This document shows, in pieces, positions 17,190 to 26,597 of a stretch of 59,803 nucleotides of DNA. The stretch comes from Acidobacteriota bacterium (GTDB lineage Bacteria > Acidobacteriota > Holophagae > Thermotomaculales > Thermotomaculaceae), in the NCBI GenBank assembly GCA_026986725.1, contig JALSOA010000021.1, positions 1-59,803 on the forward strand, in the 5' to 3' direction. The notes below the pieces were generated by a model that ran no database searches, was not told where the DNA came from, and saw only the letters and a list, made by a program, of their open reading frames with translations. Numbering within the stretch: position 1 is the stretch's first letter; each line of letters begins with the position of its first letter. The position numbers were made by a program, and so were the translations under genes.

Positions 17190-19826
17190 CTATTTCAGGT
17201 TTTCAAGGTTTTGTTTTAATACCTCGTACTTCTCTTTCAATTCTCTATAAATGTTTCTGTTTTTCTCAACAACCTCTTTTGGAGCCTTGGAGAGGAAATT
17301 TTCATTTTCAAGCTTCTTTTTAACCTTTTCCATCTCTTTTTCAATCTTTGCCATCTCCCTTGAAATCCTCTCCCTTTCAGCATCTCTGTCAAGAAGCCCC
17401 TCAAGGGATACCCCTATCTCTGTTCCCTTTGCAGCAGCCTTTGAGTACATTTTTTCATCATCAAACTTCTCAACGCAGGAGATTGATTTTGCGCCTGCAA
17501 GAAGTTCTATTAAATCCTTTTCCCTTTCAATTAAGGTTTTGATTTCATCGTTCAGCGGTATTAAATCAACCTCTATCTTTTTTGACGGCGGTATCTTTTT
17601 CTCTGTTCTAATTCCCCTGATCTTGGAGATTATCTCCTGCAATGTTTCAAACTCACTTTCTGCAGTTTCATCAACCCAGTCCTGCCTGAAAACAGGGAAT
17701 TGCTCAATGGCAATGCTTTCCCCATGCCCCGGCAGTTTCTGGTACAATTCCTCGGTTATGTAAGGCATAAACGGGTGAAGGAGTTTCAATACCCTTGTTA
17801 AAACAAGGACAAGGAGTTTTTTTACATTCTCTTCGTCGTTTAAAAGCCTTTTCTTTGTGCTTTCAATGTACCAATCACAGAAATCGTGCCATAAGAAATG
17901 ATAGAGGGTGTTTGCAGCCTCGTGAAACCTGAACTTGTCTATGTTCTCGTCAACATTCGCTATAGCCTTTGAAAGTTTGGATAAAATCCACTTATCAGCA
18001 AGGGCTAAAGAAGAGTAATCAACGGTTGTGGCATCAACAGTTTCATCTATGTTCATTAAAACAAACCTTGTTGCATTCCATATTTTGTTGCAGAAAGCCC
18101 TGTAACCTTCAAGCCTCTCCTCAGAAAGGGATATGTCAGTTCCGGGCACAGCCATAATGGAGAGAGTAAACCTTAAAGCGTCTGTCCCAAACTTCTCCAT
18201 TACCTCAAGGGGGTCAATTACATTGCCCTTTGACTTTGACATCTTCTGGCCGTGTGCATCCCTTACAAGGGCATTGAAGTAAACTGTGTAAAACGGGACA
18301 TCCCCCATAAATTTAAGCCCCATCATAATCATTCTTGCAACCCAGAAAAACAGTATGTCAAAGCCTGTTAAAAGAACACTTGTAGGATAGAAAGTCTTTA
18401 GGTCATCGGTCTCGTCAGGCCAGCCAAGTGTTGAAAAAGGCCACAATGCAGAAGAAAACCAGGTATCCAGAACATCCTTTTCCTGCTCAATGTTTTTTGA
18501 ACCGCACTTCTCACAACTTTCAGGGTCAATTTCAGCAACCGTAATGTGGCCGCAATCCTTGCAGTACCACGCAGGTATCCTGTGCCCCCACCACAATTGC
18601 CTTGAAATACACCAGTCGTGTATATTCCTCATCCATTCATAGTAGGTTTTCTTCCACTTTTCAGGGACAAACTTTATATCATCGTTTTCAACAACCTTTA
18701 ATGCAGGCTCGGCAAGAGGTTTTATTTTAACAAACCACTGGGTTGAAACAGCAGGCTCAATTATAGTAGAGCACCTATCACATTCCCCTACAGCATGTTT
18801 ATGAGGCTCAATCTTTAAAAGAAGGCCCAGCTCTTCCATCTTTTCAACAACCTTTTTCCTCGCTTCAAACCTGTCAAGCCCCTTAAACTCTTCACCGGCA
18901 GCATCAGTCATATTACCGTGCCTGTCAATAACCTCAACTATATCAAGTTTGTGTCTTAACCCGCACTGGTAATCGTTGGGGTCATGGGCAGGGGTTACCT
19001 TTACGCATCCTGTTCCAAACTCTTTGTCAACAAAGTCATCGGCAATAACAGGCACTTCCCTGTTAACTATTGGGATTATAACTGTTTTGCCAACAAGGTC
19101 TTTGTACCTTTCGTCATCAGGGTGAACGGCAACCGCCGTATCTCCAAGCATTGTTTCAGGCCTTGTTGTTGCAACAACCACAAATTTATCCTTCTCCCCT
19201 TTTACAGGGTATTTAAAGTGCCACAACTTCCCGTCTCTGTCTTTATGTTTTACCTCAAGGTCTGAAATTGCAGTCTCACACCTCGGGCACCAGTTTACAA
19301 TCATACTATCTTTGTATATTAAACCCTCTTTGTAAAGGGTAACAAAAACCCTTCTAACAGCCCTTGAAAGTCCGGGGTCAAGGGTGAAGCGAAACCTTGT
19401 CCAGTCAACAGAGCATCCAAGTTTCCTCAACTGGTTTTTTATTGCATCCTCGTTTTCCTCTTTCCACTGCCACACCCTTTTTTCAAACTCTTCCCTTCCA
19501 AGGTCTTTTCTTGTTTTACCCTCTTTTGCAAGCTGCTTTTCAACAACATTCTGGGTTGCAATTCCCGCATGGTCAACACCAGGAAGCCATAGGGTGTTAA
19601 ATCCCTTCATTCTTTTGTACCTGACAATGACATCGTGAAGTGTATAAACAAGGGCATGGCCCATGTGAAGGTTACCTGTTATGTTTGGAGGGGGAATAAC
19701 CACTGAAAAGGGGGGTTTATCGCTTTTTGAATCTGCTACAAAGTAACCCCTTTCTTCCCACATCTGATACCATTTTTTCTCTGCCTCTTTGTGATTGTAA
19801 GCCTTATCAATCTTAATATTAGCCAT
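17190..19826 (-). CDS. valS: Valyl-tRNA synthetase
   Basis: This class I aminoacyl-tRNA synthetase charges tRNA-Val. The 878 residues include the HIGH motif in PPNITGNLHMGHAL, an editing (CP1) domain between about 190 and 340, a zinc-like CxxC pair at YCKDCGH and CEKCG, and the KMSKS motif in GQKMSKSKGNVIDP. A C-terminal coiled coil of about 65 residues ends the protein, as in bacterial ValRS. GGGGTG precedes the ATG. It follows cstA after 4 bases, an unusual pairing of a housekeeping gene with a starvation transporter. Confidence 0.97.
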   Translation of the reverse strand: MANIKIDKAYNHKEAEKKWYQMWEERGYFVADSKSDKPPFSVVIPPPNITGNLHMGHALVYTLHDVIVRYKRMKGFNTLWLPGVDHAGIATQNVVEKQLAKEGKTRKDLGREEFEKRVWQWKEENEDAIKNQLRKLGCSVDWTRFRFTLDPGLSRAVRRVFVTLYKEGLIYKDSMIVNWCPRCETAISDLEVKHKDRDGKLWHFKYPVKGEKDKFVVVATTRPETMLGDTAVAVHPDDERYKDLVGKTVIIPIVNREVPVIADDFVDKEFGTGCVKVTPAHDPNDYQCGLRHKLDIVEVIDRHGNMTDAAGEEFKGLDRFEARKKVVEKMEELGLLLKIEPHKHAVGECDRCSTIIEPAVSTQWFVKIKPLAEPALKVVENDDIKFVPEKWKKTYYEWMRNIHDWCISRQLWWGHRIPAWYCKDCGHITVAEIDPESCEKCGSKNIEQEKDVLDTWFSSALWPFSTLGWPDETDDLKTFYPTSVLLTGFDILFFWVARMIMMGLKFMGDVPFYTVYFNALVRDAHGQKMSKSKGNVIDPLEVMEKFGTDALRFTLSIMAVPGTDISLSEERLEGYRAFCNKIWNATRFVLMNIDETVDATTVDYSSLALADKWILSKLSKAIANVDENIDKFRFHEAANTLYHFLWHDFCDWYIESTKKRLLNDEENVKKLLVLVLTRVLKLLHPFMPYITEELYQKLPGHGESIAIEQFPVFRQDWVDETAESEFETLQEIISKIRGIRTEKKIPPSKKIEVDLIPLNDEIKTLIEREKDLIELLAGAKSISCVEKFDDEKMYSKAAAKGTEIGVSLEGLLDRDAERERISREMAKIEKEMEKVKKKLENENFLSKAPKEVVEKNRNIYRELKEKYEVLKQNLENLK

Positions 19827-19830
19827 TTTA

Positions 19831-21528
19831 TCACCCCGTTATTTCTTTCTTTTTCAAAACAACCATTGCCTCTATTACCATCCAGATTTCAAGGATAAAA
19901 ACTGCAATGCCTATCAAGAGTAAAAGTATATTACGCTTATGAAAAAAATCAAGGATATTGTATGCCATGGCAAACCCTGTCATAACAACCATAAAAACCA
20001 AGGGGATTGCAACATAGAATAGCGGTTTGTTCTTCCTTTTAAGATAAACGGTTATTATGAGAAGCGCAAGCCCTGCAAGCAACTGATTAACCGAGCCAAA
20101 AAGAGGCCACAGAACAAGAGCCCCCTTTCCACCTTTATTTGAAAAGGCAAGAAGGGCTGCGGTTGCAACCGCAATAAAGGTTGCAATGTACTTGTCTGAT
20201 AGAGGTTTCAATTTGTAATCAAGTGCAAGCTCAGAGATAACATACCTCTGTATCCTTGCAGCAGTATCAAGGGTTGTATTTGCAAAAGAAACAAGGAAAA
20301 CTCCAAGTATTGTTGCTGAAAGGTTTTTGGGGATCCCTAACTTCTCAATCATATTAACCGCACCTGTAACAAATGCGGAAAGTTTGGCACCGAGCCCTTT
20401 TATGGCTGTCCAGGAAAGGTAATGGTGCATATAGGCCTCTTTTCCTGTTAAAACAACCCCGTTTGCCCCGTGTGTGCCAAGCCCTATCCCTGCTATGCAG
20501 GCAACTATAACAAGGGTTGCAAGGAATCCCTCTGCAAGCATGCCCCCATAGCCTATAAATACGGCATCAGATTCTTTGTCAATCTGTTTTGAGGTTGTCC
20601 CCGATGCCACAAGTGAGTGGAACCCTGATATTGCACCGCAGGCAATTATTATAAACAGAAACGGGAAAATCGGAGGTGCACCCTCAGGGTGAAGCCTTAA
20701 AGCGGGGGCAACAATGTGAGGGTGAGAGACAAAAACCGCAAGTGCCATCAAAACAAGTATAAGAATCAACTGCAATGCGTTTATAAAATCCCTCGGCTGG
20801 AGCAGTACCCAGACAGGGAGGACAGAGGCAATAAAACAGTAAGCAAAAAGGATTATCATCCAGATCTCCTGGCCGCTTAAACCGAAAAGAGCAGGCATTT
20901 TAACAGGGTAGTAGGTGCCGATGTATATGGTGAAATACATTAAAATTATGGCAATTATTGATGCAATGTATATGTTGCCGTTTTTTTTGTAAACATAGTA
21001 GCCAACTCCCATTGATATTGGAATTTGAAGCCATACAGGGATCACAGAGCCGGGATAAAGGGTAAAAAGTATGGCAATAATAAGGGCAAAGACAGCAATA
21101 ACCATCCACAGTTCAAAGAATATAATAAAAAGAAAAAGCATCCTTGTTCTTCTGTTTACAAGTTTGGTGGTTATCTCCCCTATTGAGTACCCTTTGTTTC
21201 TCATTGAAACAACAACAGAGCCAAGATCGTGTATTGCTCCCATAAATATTGAGCCGAATATCACCCACAAAATTGCAGGCACAAACCCCCATATAACCGC
21301 AATTGTGGGTCCTACAATGGGGCCAAGCCCTGCAATTGAGGTAAAGTGGTGGCCAAAAAGCACCTCCTTTTTTGTGGGGATATAATCTATATTGTCCCTT
21401 AACCTGTGCGACGGAGTTTCATTTTCATTGCTTAATCCGAAAATCCTGTGCCCAAGATACTTCCCGTAAATGGAATAGGCAATTATGTAAAGAAAAAATG
21501 TCCCTGCAACCATAATTACGGAGTTCAT
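19831..21528 (-). CDS. cstA: CstA-family carbon starvation / pyruvate transporter
   Basis: This 565-residue inner-membrane protein has about 15 predicted helices. CstA proteins import peptides or pyruvate under carbon limitation. The N-terminal region with GHHFTSIAGLGPIVGPTIAVIWGF and the central SGFHSLVASGTTSKQI are diagnostic of the family. It is shorter than E. coli CstA (about 700 residues) and resembles the compact form found in many anaerobes. I start it at the ATG at 21528, which has GGGAGGGG just upstream. It lies between an mscS gene and valS. Confidence 0.9.
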   Translation of the reverse strand: MNSVIMVAGTFFLYIIAYSIYGKYLGHRIFGLSNENETPSHRLRDNIDYIPTKKEVLFGHHFTSIAGLGPIVGPTIAVIWGFVPAILWVIFGSIFMGAIHDLGSVVVSMRNKGYSIGEITTKLVNRRTRMLFLFIIFFELWMVIAVFALIIAILFTLYPGSVIPVWLQIPISMGVGYYVYKKNGNIYIASIIAIILMYFTIYIGTYYPVKMPALFGLSGQEIWMIILFAYCFIASVLPVWVLLQPRDFINALQLILILVLMALAVFVSHPHIVAPALRLHPEGAPPIFPFLFIIIACGAISGFHSLVASGTTSKQIDKESDAVFIGYGGMLAEGFLATLVIVACIAGIGLGTHGANGVVLTGKEAYMHHYLSWTAIKGLGAKLSAFVTGAVNMIEKLGIPKNLSATILGVFLVSFANTTLDTAARIQRYVISELALDYKLKPLSDKYIATFIAVATAALLAFSNKGGKGALVLWPLFGSVNQLLAGLALLIITVYLKRKNKPLFYVAIPLVFMVVMTGFAMAYNILDFFHKRNILLLLIGIAVFILEIWMVIEAMVVLKKKEITG

Positions 21529-21607
21529 ATCCCCTCCCACAAAAAACAGTTACCACAATTTTACTTCAAAAAAGGGAAAGAATAAAGAATGGAAAGGATT
21601 AAAAAAT

Positions 21608-22699
21608 TCAGGCGTTGTTTTCAGGGGCTTTCTCAATGTAAATGCTCTGAGAAGGAAAGGCAAAATTGACCTTTTTACTTTCAAGAAGTTTCATAATTGA
21701 AAGATTCAATTCCTCTTTTATTTCAAGGTATTTCTTCCAGTTTGTTGTGGTTGTAAAGCAATACACAAATATCTCAAGCCAGCTGTCCGCAAAAGTTGTG
21801 AAGTTTACAAGGTAAAAATCCTTTGCAATCCCTTCGTTTGACTCTATCAAAGATTTAATTCCCTTTAAAACAGATTCAACCTTTTCAGGGGGGGTGGAGT
21901 ATTCAATTCCAATTGTAAACTTGATCCTCCTTCTATCCCTGTTGGAGAAATTCTCAATAGATTCGTTTGCTATTTTGTAGTTTGGAACAGTTATAAGGGT
22001 TTTTTCAAATGTTCTTATCTTTGTGCTTCTAAACCCTATCTCTTCAACAACCCCCTCAACACTCCCCATCTTTACCCAGTCTCCTATTTTAAAAGGAGAA
22101 TCAACAAGTATTACAATTGAACCGAAAAAATTTGAGACAGCATCCTTTGCAGCAAGGGCAACGGTTAAGCCGCCAAGCCCAAGGGATGCAATTAAACCGG
22201 AAACAGAGTAACCCATATTTTGAATGAGAAACAGAATACCAAGAATTACCGTTACCACTTTTAGAGACTTTCTTGCAACAATTGCAATCTGGTCGTCAAG
22301 TGGAGACTTTGTTTTAGCAGTCCACTCTGTAAGAAGAATTACGAATGAGTCTATTAACACAAAGAAAAACCTGATTACAACAAAAACAACTATGAAAAGG
22401 AAAACATTGTCAACAACCTTTTTGAAAAGGGGATGAGAGATGTCTGTCTTGAAAAGGGATGCAATAATGTATATTGCGACAACCAGTACAAAATTGTTTA
22501 TAACAGGGGGGATGTTCTCTGTTAAAAAGTCATCGCTCTTTGTTTTTGTTTTCCCTGCAATCTTTCCAAGAAGTGTGAATATTTTTTGAACCGCAACCCT
22601 TCTTAAAAAAAATGCAAAAAACAAAACAAGAAGGGCTATTAAGCCCTTCCTGATATATTCGTTTTCAATTAGGTGGACTAAAAAATCCTTATTCACCAT
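21608..22699 (-). CDS. MscS-family mechanosensitive channel (longer paralogue)
   Basis: This 363-residue protein has about four predicted membrane helices before the MscS core. The pore helix segment ASLGLGGLTVALAAKDAVSNFFGS is followed by the beta domain FKIGDWVKMGSVEGVVEEIGFRSTKIRT, both typical. The C-terminal domain ends around FPSQSIYIEKAPENNA. It should open under membrane tension. It overlaps the acyl-CoA ligase gene upstream by 11 bases and so may be cotranscribed with it. The ribosome binding site is weak, which fits translational coupling. It is distinct from the 270-residue MscS at 12572. Confidence 0.9.
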   Translation of the reverse strand: MVNKDFLVHLIENEYIRKGLIALLVLFFAFFLRRVAVQKIFTLLGKIAGKTKTKSDDFLTENIPPVINNFVLVVAIYIIASLFKTDISHPLFKKVVDNVFLFIVVFVVIRFFFVLIDSFVILLTEWTAKTKSPLDDQIAIVARKSLKVVTVILGILFLIQNMGYSVSGLIASLGLGGLTVALAAKDAVSNFFGSIVILVDSPFKIGDWVKMGSVEGVVEEIGFRSTKIRTFEKTLITVPNYKIANESIENFSNRDRRRIKFTIGIEYSTPPEKVESVLKGIKSLIESNEGIAKDFYLVNFTTFADSWLEIFVYCFTTTTNWKKYLEIKEELNLSIMKLLESKKVNFAFPSQSIYIEKAPENNA

Positions 22700-24494
22700 A
22701 CAAACTATCTATAATGTCTTTATACTTTTCGTTAATTACCCTTCTTTTTACCTTCAATGTGGGTGTTAACTCTCCCCCATCCTGCGTCAATTCTTGTGGT
22801 AAAAGGGCAAATTTCTTTATCTGCTCATACCTTGCAAGGTCTTCGTTAACCCTGTTAACCTCTTTTTGAATAAGGTCTTTGACAACCTGTTTTTCAATAA
22901 GTTCTTCCCTTGAGCCGAAGTCAACCCCGTTTTCTTTTGCCCACCTTTCCAGAACATCAAAATCAGGGACAATCAAAGCGGAAATGTACTTTCTCTTATC
23001 GCCTATTAACACAGCCTGGGTTATGTACTTGCTTGCCTTCAAAGCGTTTTCTATTGGTTGAGGAGCAACATTTTTACCACCTGATGTAACAATTATCTCC
23101 TTCTTCCTATCTGTTATAACAAGGAAACCGTCTTCATCTATCATTCCTATATCCCCTGTATGGAACCAGCCATCCTCGTCAATTGCCTCTTTTGTATCCT
23201 CAGGCCTTTTGTAATATCCCTTCATCACATTTGGACCTTTGCAGAGTATTTCACCGTCTTCCGCTATTTTTACCTGAACATTTGGGATAGGCAATCCCAC
23301 AGTACCGGGTTTAATTCTGTCAAAGGTGTTAACCGATATTACCGGAGATGTTTCCGTTAGCCCATACCCTTCAAGAATTATCAGGTCGGCTGCAAGAAAG
23401 AATTCGGCAATTTCTTTGCCCAGCGGCGCTCCCCCTGAAATGAAAAACCACAGCCTTCCGCCGGTTTTTTCCTTTAACTTGCTAAACACCAACTTTTTTG
23501 CCAATGAGTACTTGAACTTAAGCATTCCCGATGGCTTTTTCCCATTTACTTTATGTGCCACAATCTGTGAGCCTATATTCTTTGCCCAGAGAAATATCTT
23601 TTTCTTTAAGCCCCCCGCTGAAAGAGCGGTGTCTATTACCTTTGCGTAGATTTTTTCATAAAGCCTTGGAACAGATACCATACAGGTTGGCTTAACTTCA
23701 AGCATATTTTGCGCAACAGTATCTATACTCTCAGCAAAAGCAACAGTTGCTCCATTGTAAAGCATCAGATAATATCCTGCCATTCTTTCAAGAGAATGGC
23801 TTAATGGGAGAAACGAAAGGGCTGTCAGTTTGCCCGGCTTTAACCTCTCACCAAGAACATGAACGGTTGAATCTTTTACATTGGTTACAAGGTTATTGTG
23901 AGTTAACATAACCCCTTTCGGGTCGCCGGTTGTCCCTGATGTGTAAATAAGGGTGAGCAGATCCTCAGGTTTCCTTGATTGCCACCTGTTTTTGTATTCA
24001 TCAGGGTTTTGGCTTTTATATTCTTTCCCCTTTTCTCTCAACTCATCAAAGGTCATAACATTCTCTTTATCCACTTTTGTGTTGTCCATTACCACCATGT
24101 ATTTCAGTTTAGGACAATCCTTCCACACACCCTCAATCTTTTCATATTGAAGCATATTCTCAACAAAGATAATCTCTGCATCAGAATCATTGATAATGTA
24201 TGCAGCCTGATGACCCAAAAGTGTGGGATAGATGGATGCGGTAACTCCACCTGCAGTCACTATTGCAAGGTCGGCAAGAACCCACTCAATCCTGTTGTGG
24301 GATATAATGGCAACCTTTGAATCAGGCTTTGCCCCCAGGGATATAAGCCCGTTTGCAAGTTCTTCAACAATTTCTTTTACCTCTTTTCCACTCACCCCCT
24401 GGTAAACACCATCCTTTTTGTACTTAAAAACGATATGTTCCGGGTAATTGTCCACAAGGTCAAAAAACAAATGACATATAGTTTTTATTTCCAT
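22689..24494 (-). CDS. fadD: Long-chain acyl-CoA synthetase (AMP-forming)
   Basis: This is a 601-residue ATP-dependent ligase that activates fatty acids to acyl-CoA. The AMP-binding motif LIYTSGTTGDPKGVMLTH, the GYGLTETSPV segment, the DGWFHTGDIG motif and the DRKKEIIVTSGGKNVAPQ hinge are all intact. Length and order match the FadD15-like bacterial long-chain group. ATG at 24494 follows a G-rich ribosome binding site. It lies directly downstream of a TetR regulator whose promoter carries a FadR-like operator, which supports fatty acids as substrate. The symbol is a functional-class assignment. Confidence 0.9.
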   Translation of the reverse strand: MEIKTICHLFFDLVDNYPEHIVFKYKKDGVYQGVSGKEVKEIVEELANGLISLGAKPDSKVAIISHNRIEWVLADLAIVTAGGVTASIYPTLLGHQAAYIINDSDAEIIFVENMLQYEKIEGVWKDCPKLKYMVVMDNTKVDKENVMTFDELREKGKEYKSQNPDEYKNRWQSRKPEDLLTLIYTSGTTGDPKGVMLTHNNLVTNVKDSTVHVLGERLKPGKLTALSFLPLSHSLERMAGYYLMLYNGATVAFAESIDTVAQNMLEVKPTCMVSVPRLYEKIYAKVIDTALSAGGLKKKIFLWAKNIGSQIVAHKVNGKKPSGMLKFKYSLAKKLVFSKLKEKTGGRLWFFISGGAPLGKEIAEFFLAADLIILEGYGLTETSPVISVNTFDRIKPGTVGLPIPNVQVKIAEDGEILCKGPNVMKGYYKRPEDTKEAIDEDGWFHTGDIGMIDEDGFLVITDRKKEIIVTSGGKNVAPQPIENALKASKYITQAVLIGDKRKYISALIVPDFDVLERWAKENGVDFGSREELIEKQVVKDLIQKEVNRVNEDLARYEQIKKFALLPQELTQDGGELTPTLKVKRRVINEKYKDIIDSLYGE

Positions 24495-24537
24495 CCGTCC
24501 CCCCAAAGTTTTGTGATGTTCCTTTTATTTTACAAAA

Positions 24538-25125
24538 TTATTCGCTTTTTGCAATACCGTAAACAAAGGTATTCACTATAATGTCAGCATCCTTTTCAAG
24601 GGAATAATTTTTATTCGCTATCAACCATGAGGTTACCATTTCATCTATAATGCCAAAGAGGACTTTTGCACAGAATCTGGGATTAAGTTCTTTAAATACT
24701 CCTTTTTTCTGACCCTCCGTAACAACACTTTCAATAATTTTGAAATAGTCTGCAAGCCTTGTCTTCGACAACCTTTCCATAAAAACGATATTGTGCCTGA
24801 ATTCAATCTGAAAAACCATCGCAAGATCTCTGTTTGAGCCTAAATGCTTTAAATGGAGGTAAACTATGTTCCTTAACTTTTCAATCGGATCCTCAATCCC
24901 TTCAAGGAGTCTCGTGGATTCTTCAACAAAAACCTGCAGGGCTTCGTCAAAAATGGCCGAAAGCAACTCCTCTTTACTGGAGAAGTAAATGTAAATGGTT
25001 CCATCAGCAACACCCGCTTCTTTAGCAATTTCAGATACCCTTGAATTAAAGTACCCATTTCTTGCAAAGATCTTTATGGCTGCGTTAATAATTTTTCTCT
25101 TTTTTTCTTCTTTCTTCAATTTCAT
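24538..25125 (-). CDS. TetR-family repressor, probably FadR-like regulator of fatty acid use
   Basis: This is a 195-residue TetR regulator. The N-terminal helix-turn-helix (about 10-55) reads AAIKIFARNGYFNSRVSEIAKEAGV and ends in DGTIYIYFSSKEELL, the classical TetR pattern. The C-terminal ligand domain (about 60-195) ends with helices that include FGIIDEMVTSWLIANKNYSLEKDADIIV in pieces, similar to the FadR group of Bacillus. AAGGTGGG precedes the ATG. An 18-bp palindrome at 25142-25159 sits over its own predicted transcription start. The acyl-CoA ligase is the next gene downstream, so repression relieved by acyl-CoA is the natural model. The ligand is not shown. Confidence 0.85.
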   Translation of the reverse strand: MKLKKEEKKRKIINAAIKIFARNGYFNSRVSEIAKEAGVADGTIYIYFSSKEELLSAIFDEALQVFVEESTRLLEGIEDPIEKLRNIVYLHLKHLGSNRDLAMVFQIEFRHNIVFMERLSKTRLADYFKIIESVVTEGQKKGVFKELNPRFCAKVLFGIIDEMVTSWLIANKNYSLEKDADIIVNTFVYGIAKSE

Positions 25126-25141
25126 AGCCCACCTTAAAAAC

Positions 25142-25159
25142 TGAATGAATTATCATTCA
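25142..25159. promoter_or_regulatory. FadR-like palindromic operator
   Basis: The site reads TGAATGAATTATCATTCA: perfect 7-bp arms TGAATGA and TCATTCA around 4 central bases. From memory this matches the Bacillus subtilis FadR box (TGAATGA-MTAN-TCATTCA) at all but one central position. It begins 16 bases upstream of the TetR start codon and immediately downstream of its -10 box, a position that blocks initiation. It also lies in the intergenic region shared with ktrB. Confidence 0.8.
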
Positions 25160-25161
25160 TT

Positions 25162-25190
25162 ATTAAAACATATTTAAAAAATTATTTCAA
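25162..25190 (-). promoter_or_regulatory. Promoter of the tetR-fadD operon
   Basis: On the minus strand a -35 TTGAAA (25190-25185, 5 of 6) and a -10 TTTAAT (25167-25162, 5 of 6) are separated by 17 bp. The predicted start near 25155 falls inside the palindromic operator at 25142-25159, as expected for autorepression. Confidence 0.6.
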
Positions 25191-25220
25191 ATTTAAGACA
25201 AAAAATACTGTAATCCTGTG

Positions 25221-25229
25221 TGTTATAAT
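25221..25229 (+). promoter_or_regulatory. Extended -10 promoter of ktrBA
   Basis: TGTTATAAT is a perfect extended -10 element. It ends 9 bases before the ktrB ATG at 25239, giving an expected leader of only about 3 bases and no room for a ribosome binding site. There is no recognisable -35 at 25201-25206. The same nine bases occur upstream of cheW at 44148-44156. Confidence 0.6.
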
Positions 25230-25238
25230 TCTTTTGAT

Positions 25239-26585
25239 ATGATAAAGGAGTTTCTTTTAAGATACAGACTATGGATAACAAAACCAGAATCTGCTCTGGT
25301 AACATCATTCGCCATGGTTATACTTTTAGGTGGGATTCTGCTAACATTGCCAGTATCCTCCACACCGGGCAACCACACCGGTTTTATTGACGCATTATTC
25401 ACCTCCACCTCAGCAACCTGCGTAACAGGTTTGATAGTATTTGACACAGGAACTCACTTTTCAATATTCGGTCAGATAGTAATTCTATCCCTGATACAGA
25501 TTGGCGGGCTGGGAATAATGACATTCACCGCAATCTTTGTGTGGTTAAGCAAGAAAGCATACTCAATTCAAACTCATTACACCATTCAGGACACCTTTGG
25601 GGGCGATATTGAACACCTATCAATAGAAGACCTTTTAAAGTTCATAGTATCGTCAACTTTTTTAATCGAGGGCATTGGAGCAGGGATATTGTTTTTAAAA
25701 TTAAACAAGTTTTACCCGGCAAAAAAAGCCCTGTACTCTGCAATATTCCATTCAATTTCAGCCTTCTGCAATGCAGGCTTTTCAGTATACTCCGATAGCC
25801 TGGTTCATTTTCATTCATCCTGGATAACCCTTGGAACAGTCATGTGGCTGATAGTTATGGGTGGGCTTGGCTACCCGGTTCTATTCGAAATAAAACAACT
25901 ATTACAAAAGAAAAAGAACAGGGCAAGTTTTCACACAAAAGTCGTACTTACCACAACCGTTGCTTTAGTAATAGGAGGAGCGATACTTATAAAAGCAGGG
26001 GACCCCAATCTCACAATCCTTGATAGTTTGTTTCAATCAGTTACAACAAGAACTGCCGGATTTAATTCAGTTGACATTGGGAACCTTCCCTCATCCTCGC
26101 TTTTTATCATGATTACATTAATGTTCATTGGGGGGTCTCCAGGCTCATGTGCAGGCGGGATAAAGACAACCACTTTCAGTGGATTTTTAATAGTGGTAAA
26201 AGATATGTTCTTTGGAAGATTCAGAAAAAGGCTATTTGAGAGAAAGTTGACAGAAGATACAGTTGAAAAGATCAAATCAGTCATTATACTGGCGCTCTTT
26301 ACTGTTTTATTTTCTTTTACAATTTTGCTTTACACAGAAACAAACATACTTGCCACCTTCAAAGAAGGTTTTAGAAACCTGCTTTTTGAAGTTGTCTCTG
26401 CATTTGGCACGGTGGGGCTTTCAACAGGCATAACCTCACACTTAAGCACAGCAGGAAAACTTGTTATAATAGCTGATATGTTTGCAGGAAGGGTTGGGCC
26501 GCTTGCCATAGTCACCTCCCTGCTATTTAGAAAGAAAAGCAAGAAAAAGATTGATTACCCTGAACAGAAGATTATGATTGGATAA
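25239..26585 (+). CDS. ktrB: Potassium uptake protein, KtrB/TrkH family
   Basis: This 448-residue membrane subunit of a potassium (possibly sodium-coupled) uptake system has eight transmembrane helices and four pore-loop repeats. The selectivity-filter regions are TSATCVTGL, FHSISAFCNAGF, SVTTRTAGFNSVD and SAFGTVGLSTG. The C-terminal GRVGPLAIVTSLLF and YPEQKIMIG are typical of KtrB, and the length matches KtrB (about 445 residues) better than TrkH (about 483). I use ATG 25239, because an upstream GTG lies inside the promoter. No Shine-Dalgarno sequence is present, so the mRNA is probably leaderless. It is followed 12 bases later by ktrA. Confidence 0.92.
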   Translation: MIKEFLLRYRLWITKPESALVTSFAMVILLGGILLTLPVSSTPGNHTGFIDALFTSTSATCVTGLIVFDTGTHFSIFGQIVILSLIQIGGLGIMTFTAIFVWLSKKAYSIQTHYTIQDTFGGDIEHLSIEDLLKFIVSSTFLIEGIGAGILFLKLNKFYPAKKALYSAIFHSISAFCNAGFSVYSDSLVHFHSSWITLGTVMWLIVMGGLGYPVLFEIKQLLQKKKNRASFHTKVVLTTTVALVIGGAILIKAGDPNLTILDSLFQSVTTRTAGFNSVDIGNLPSSSLFIMITLMFIGGSPGSCAGGIKTTTFSGFLIVVKDMFFGRFRKRLFERKLTEDTVEKIKSVIILALFTVLFSFTILLYTETNILATFKEGFRNLLFEVVSAFGTVGLSTGITSHLSTAGKLVIIADMFAGRVGPLAIVTSLLFRKKSKKKIDYPEQKIMIG

Positions 26586-26597
26586 AAGGAGAAAAAA

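Noticed and set aside
25218-25238. GTG start of KtrB at 25218
   Set aside because: The codon lies upstream of and in the TATAAT box, so it would not be on the mRNA.
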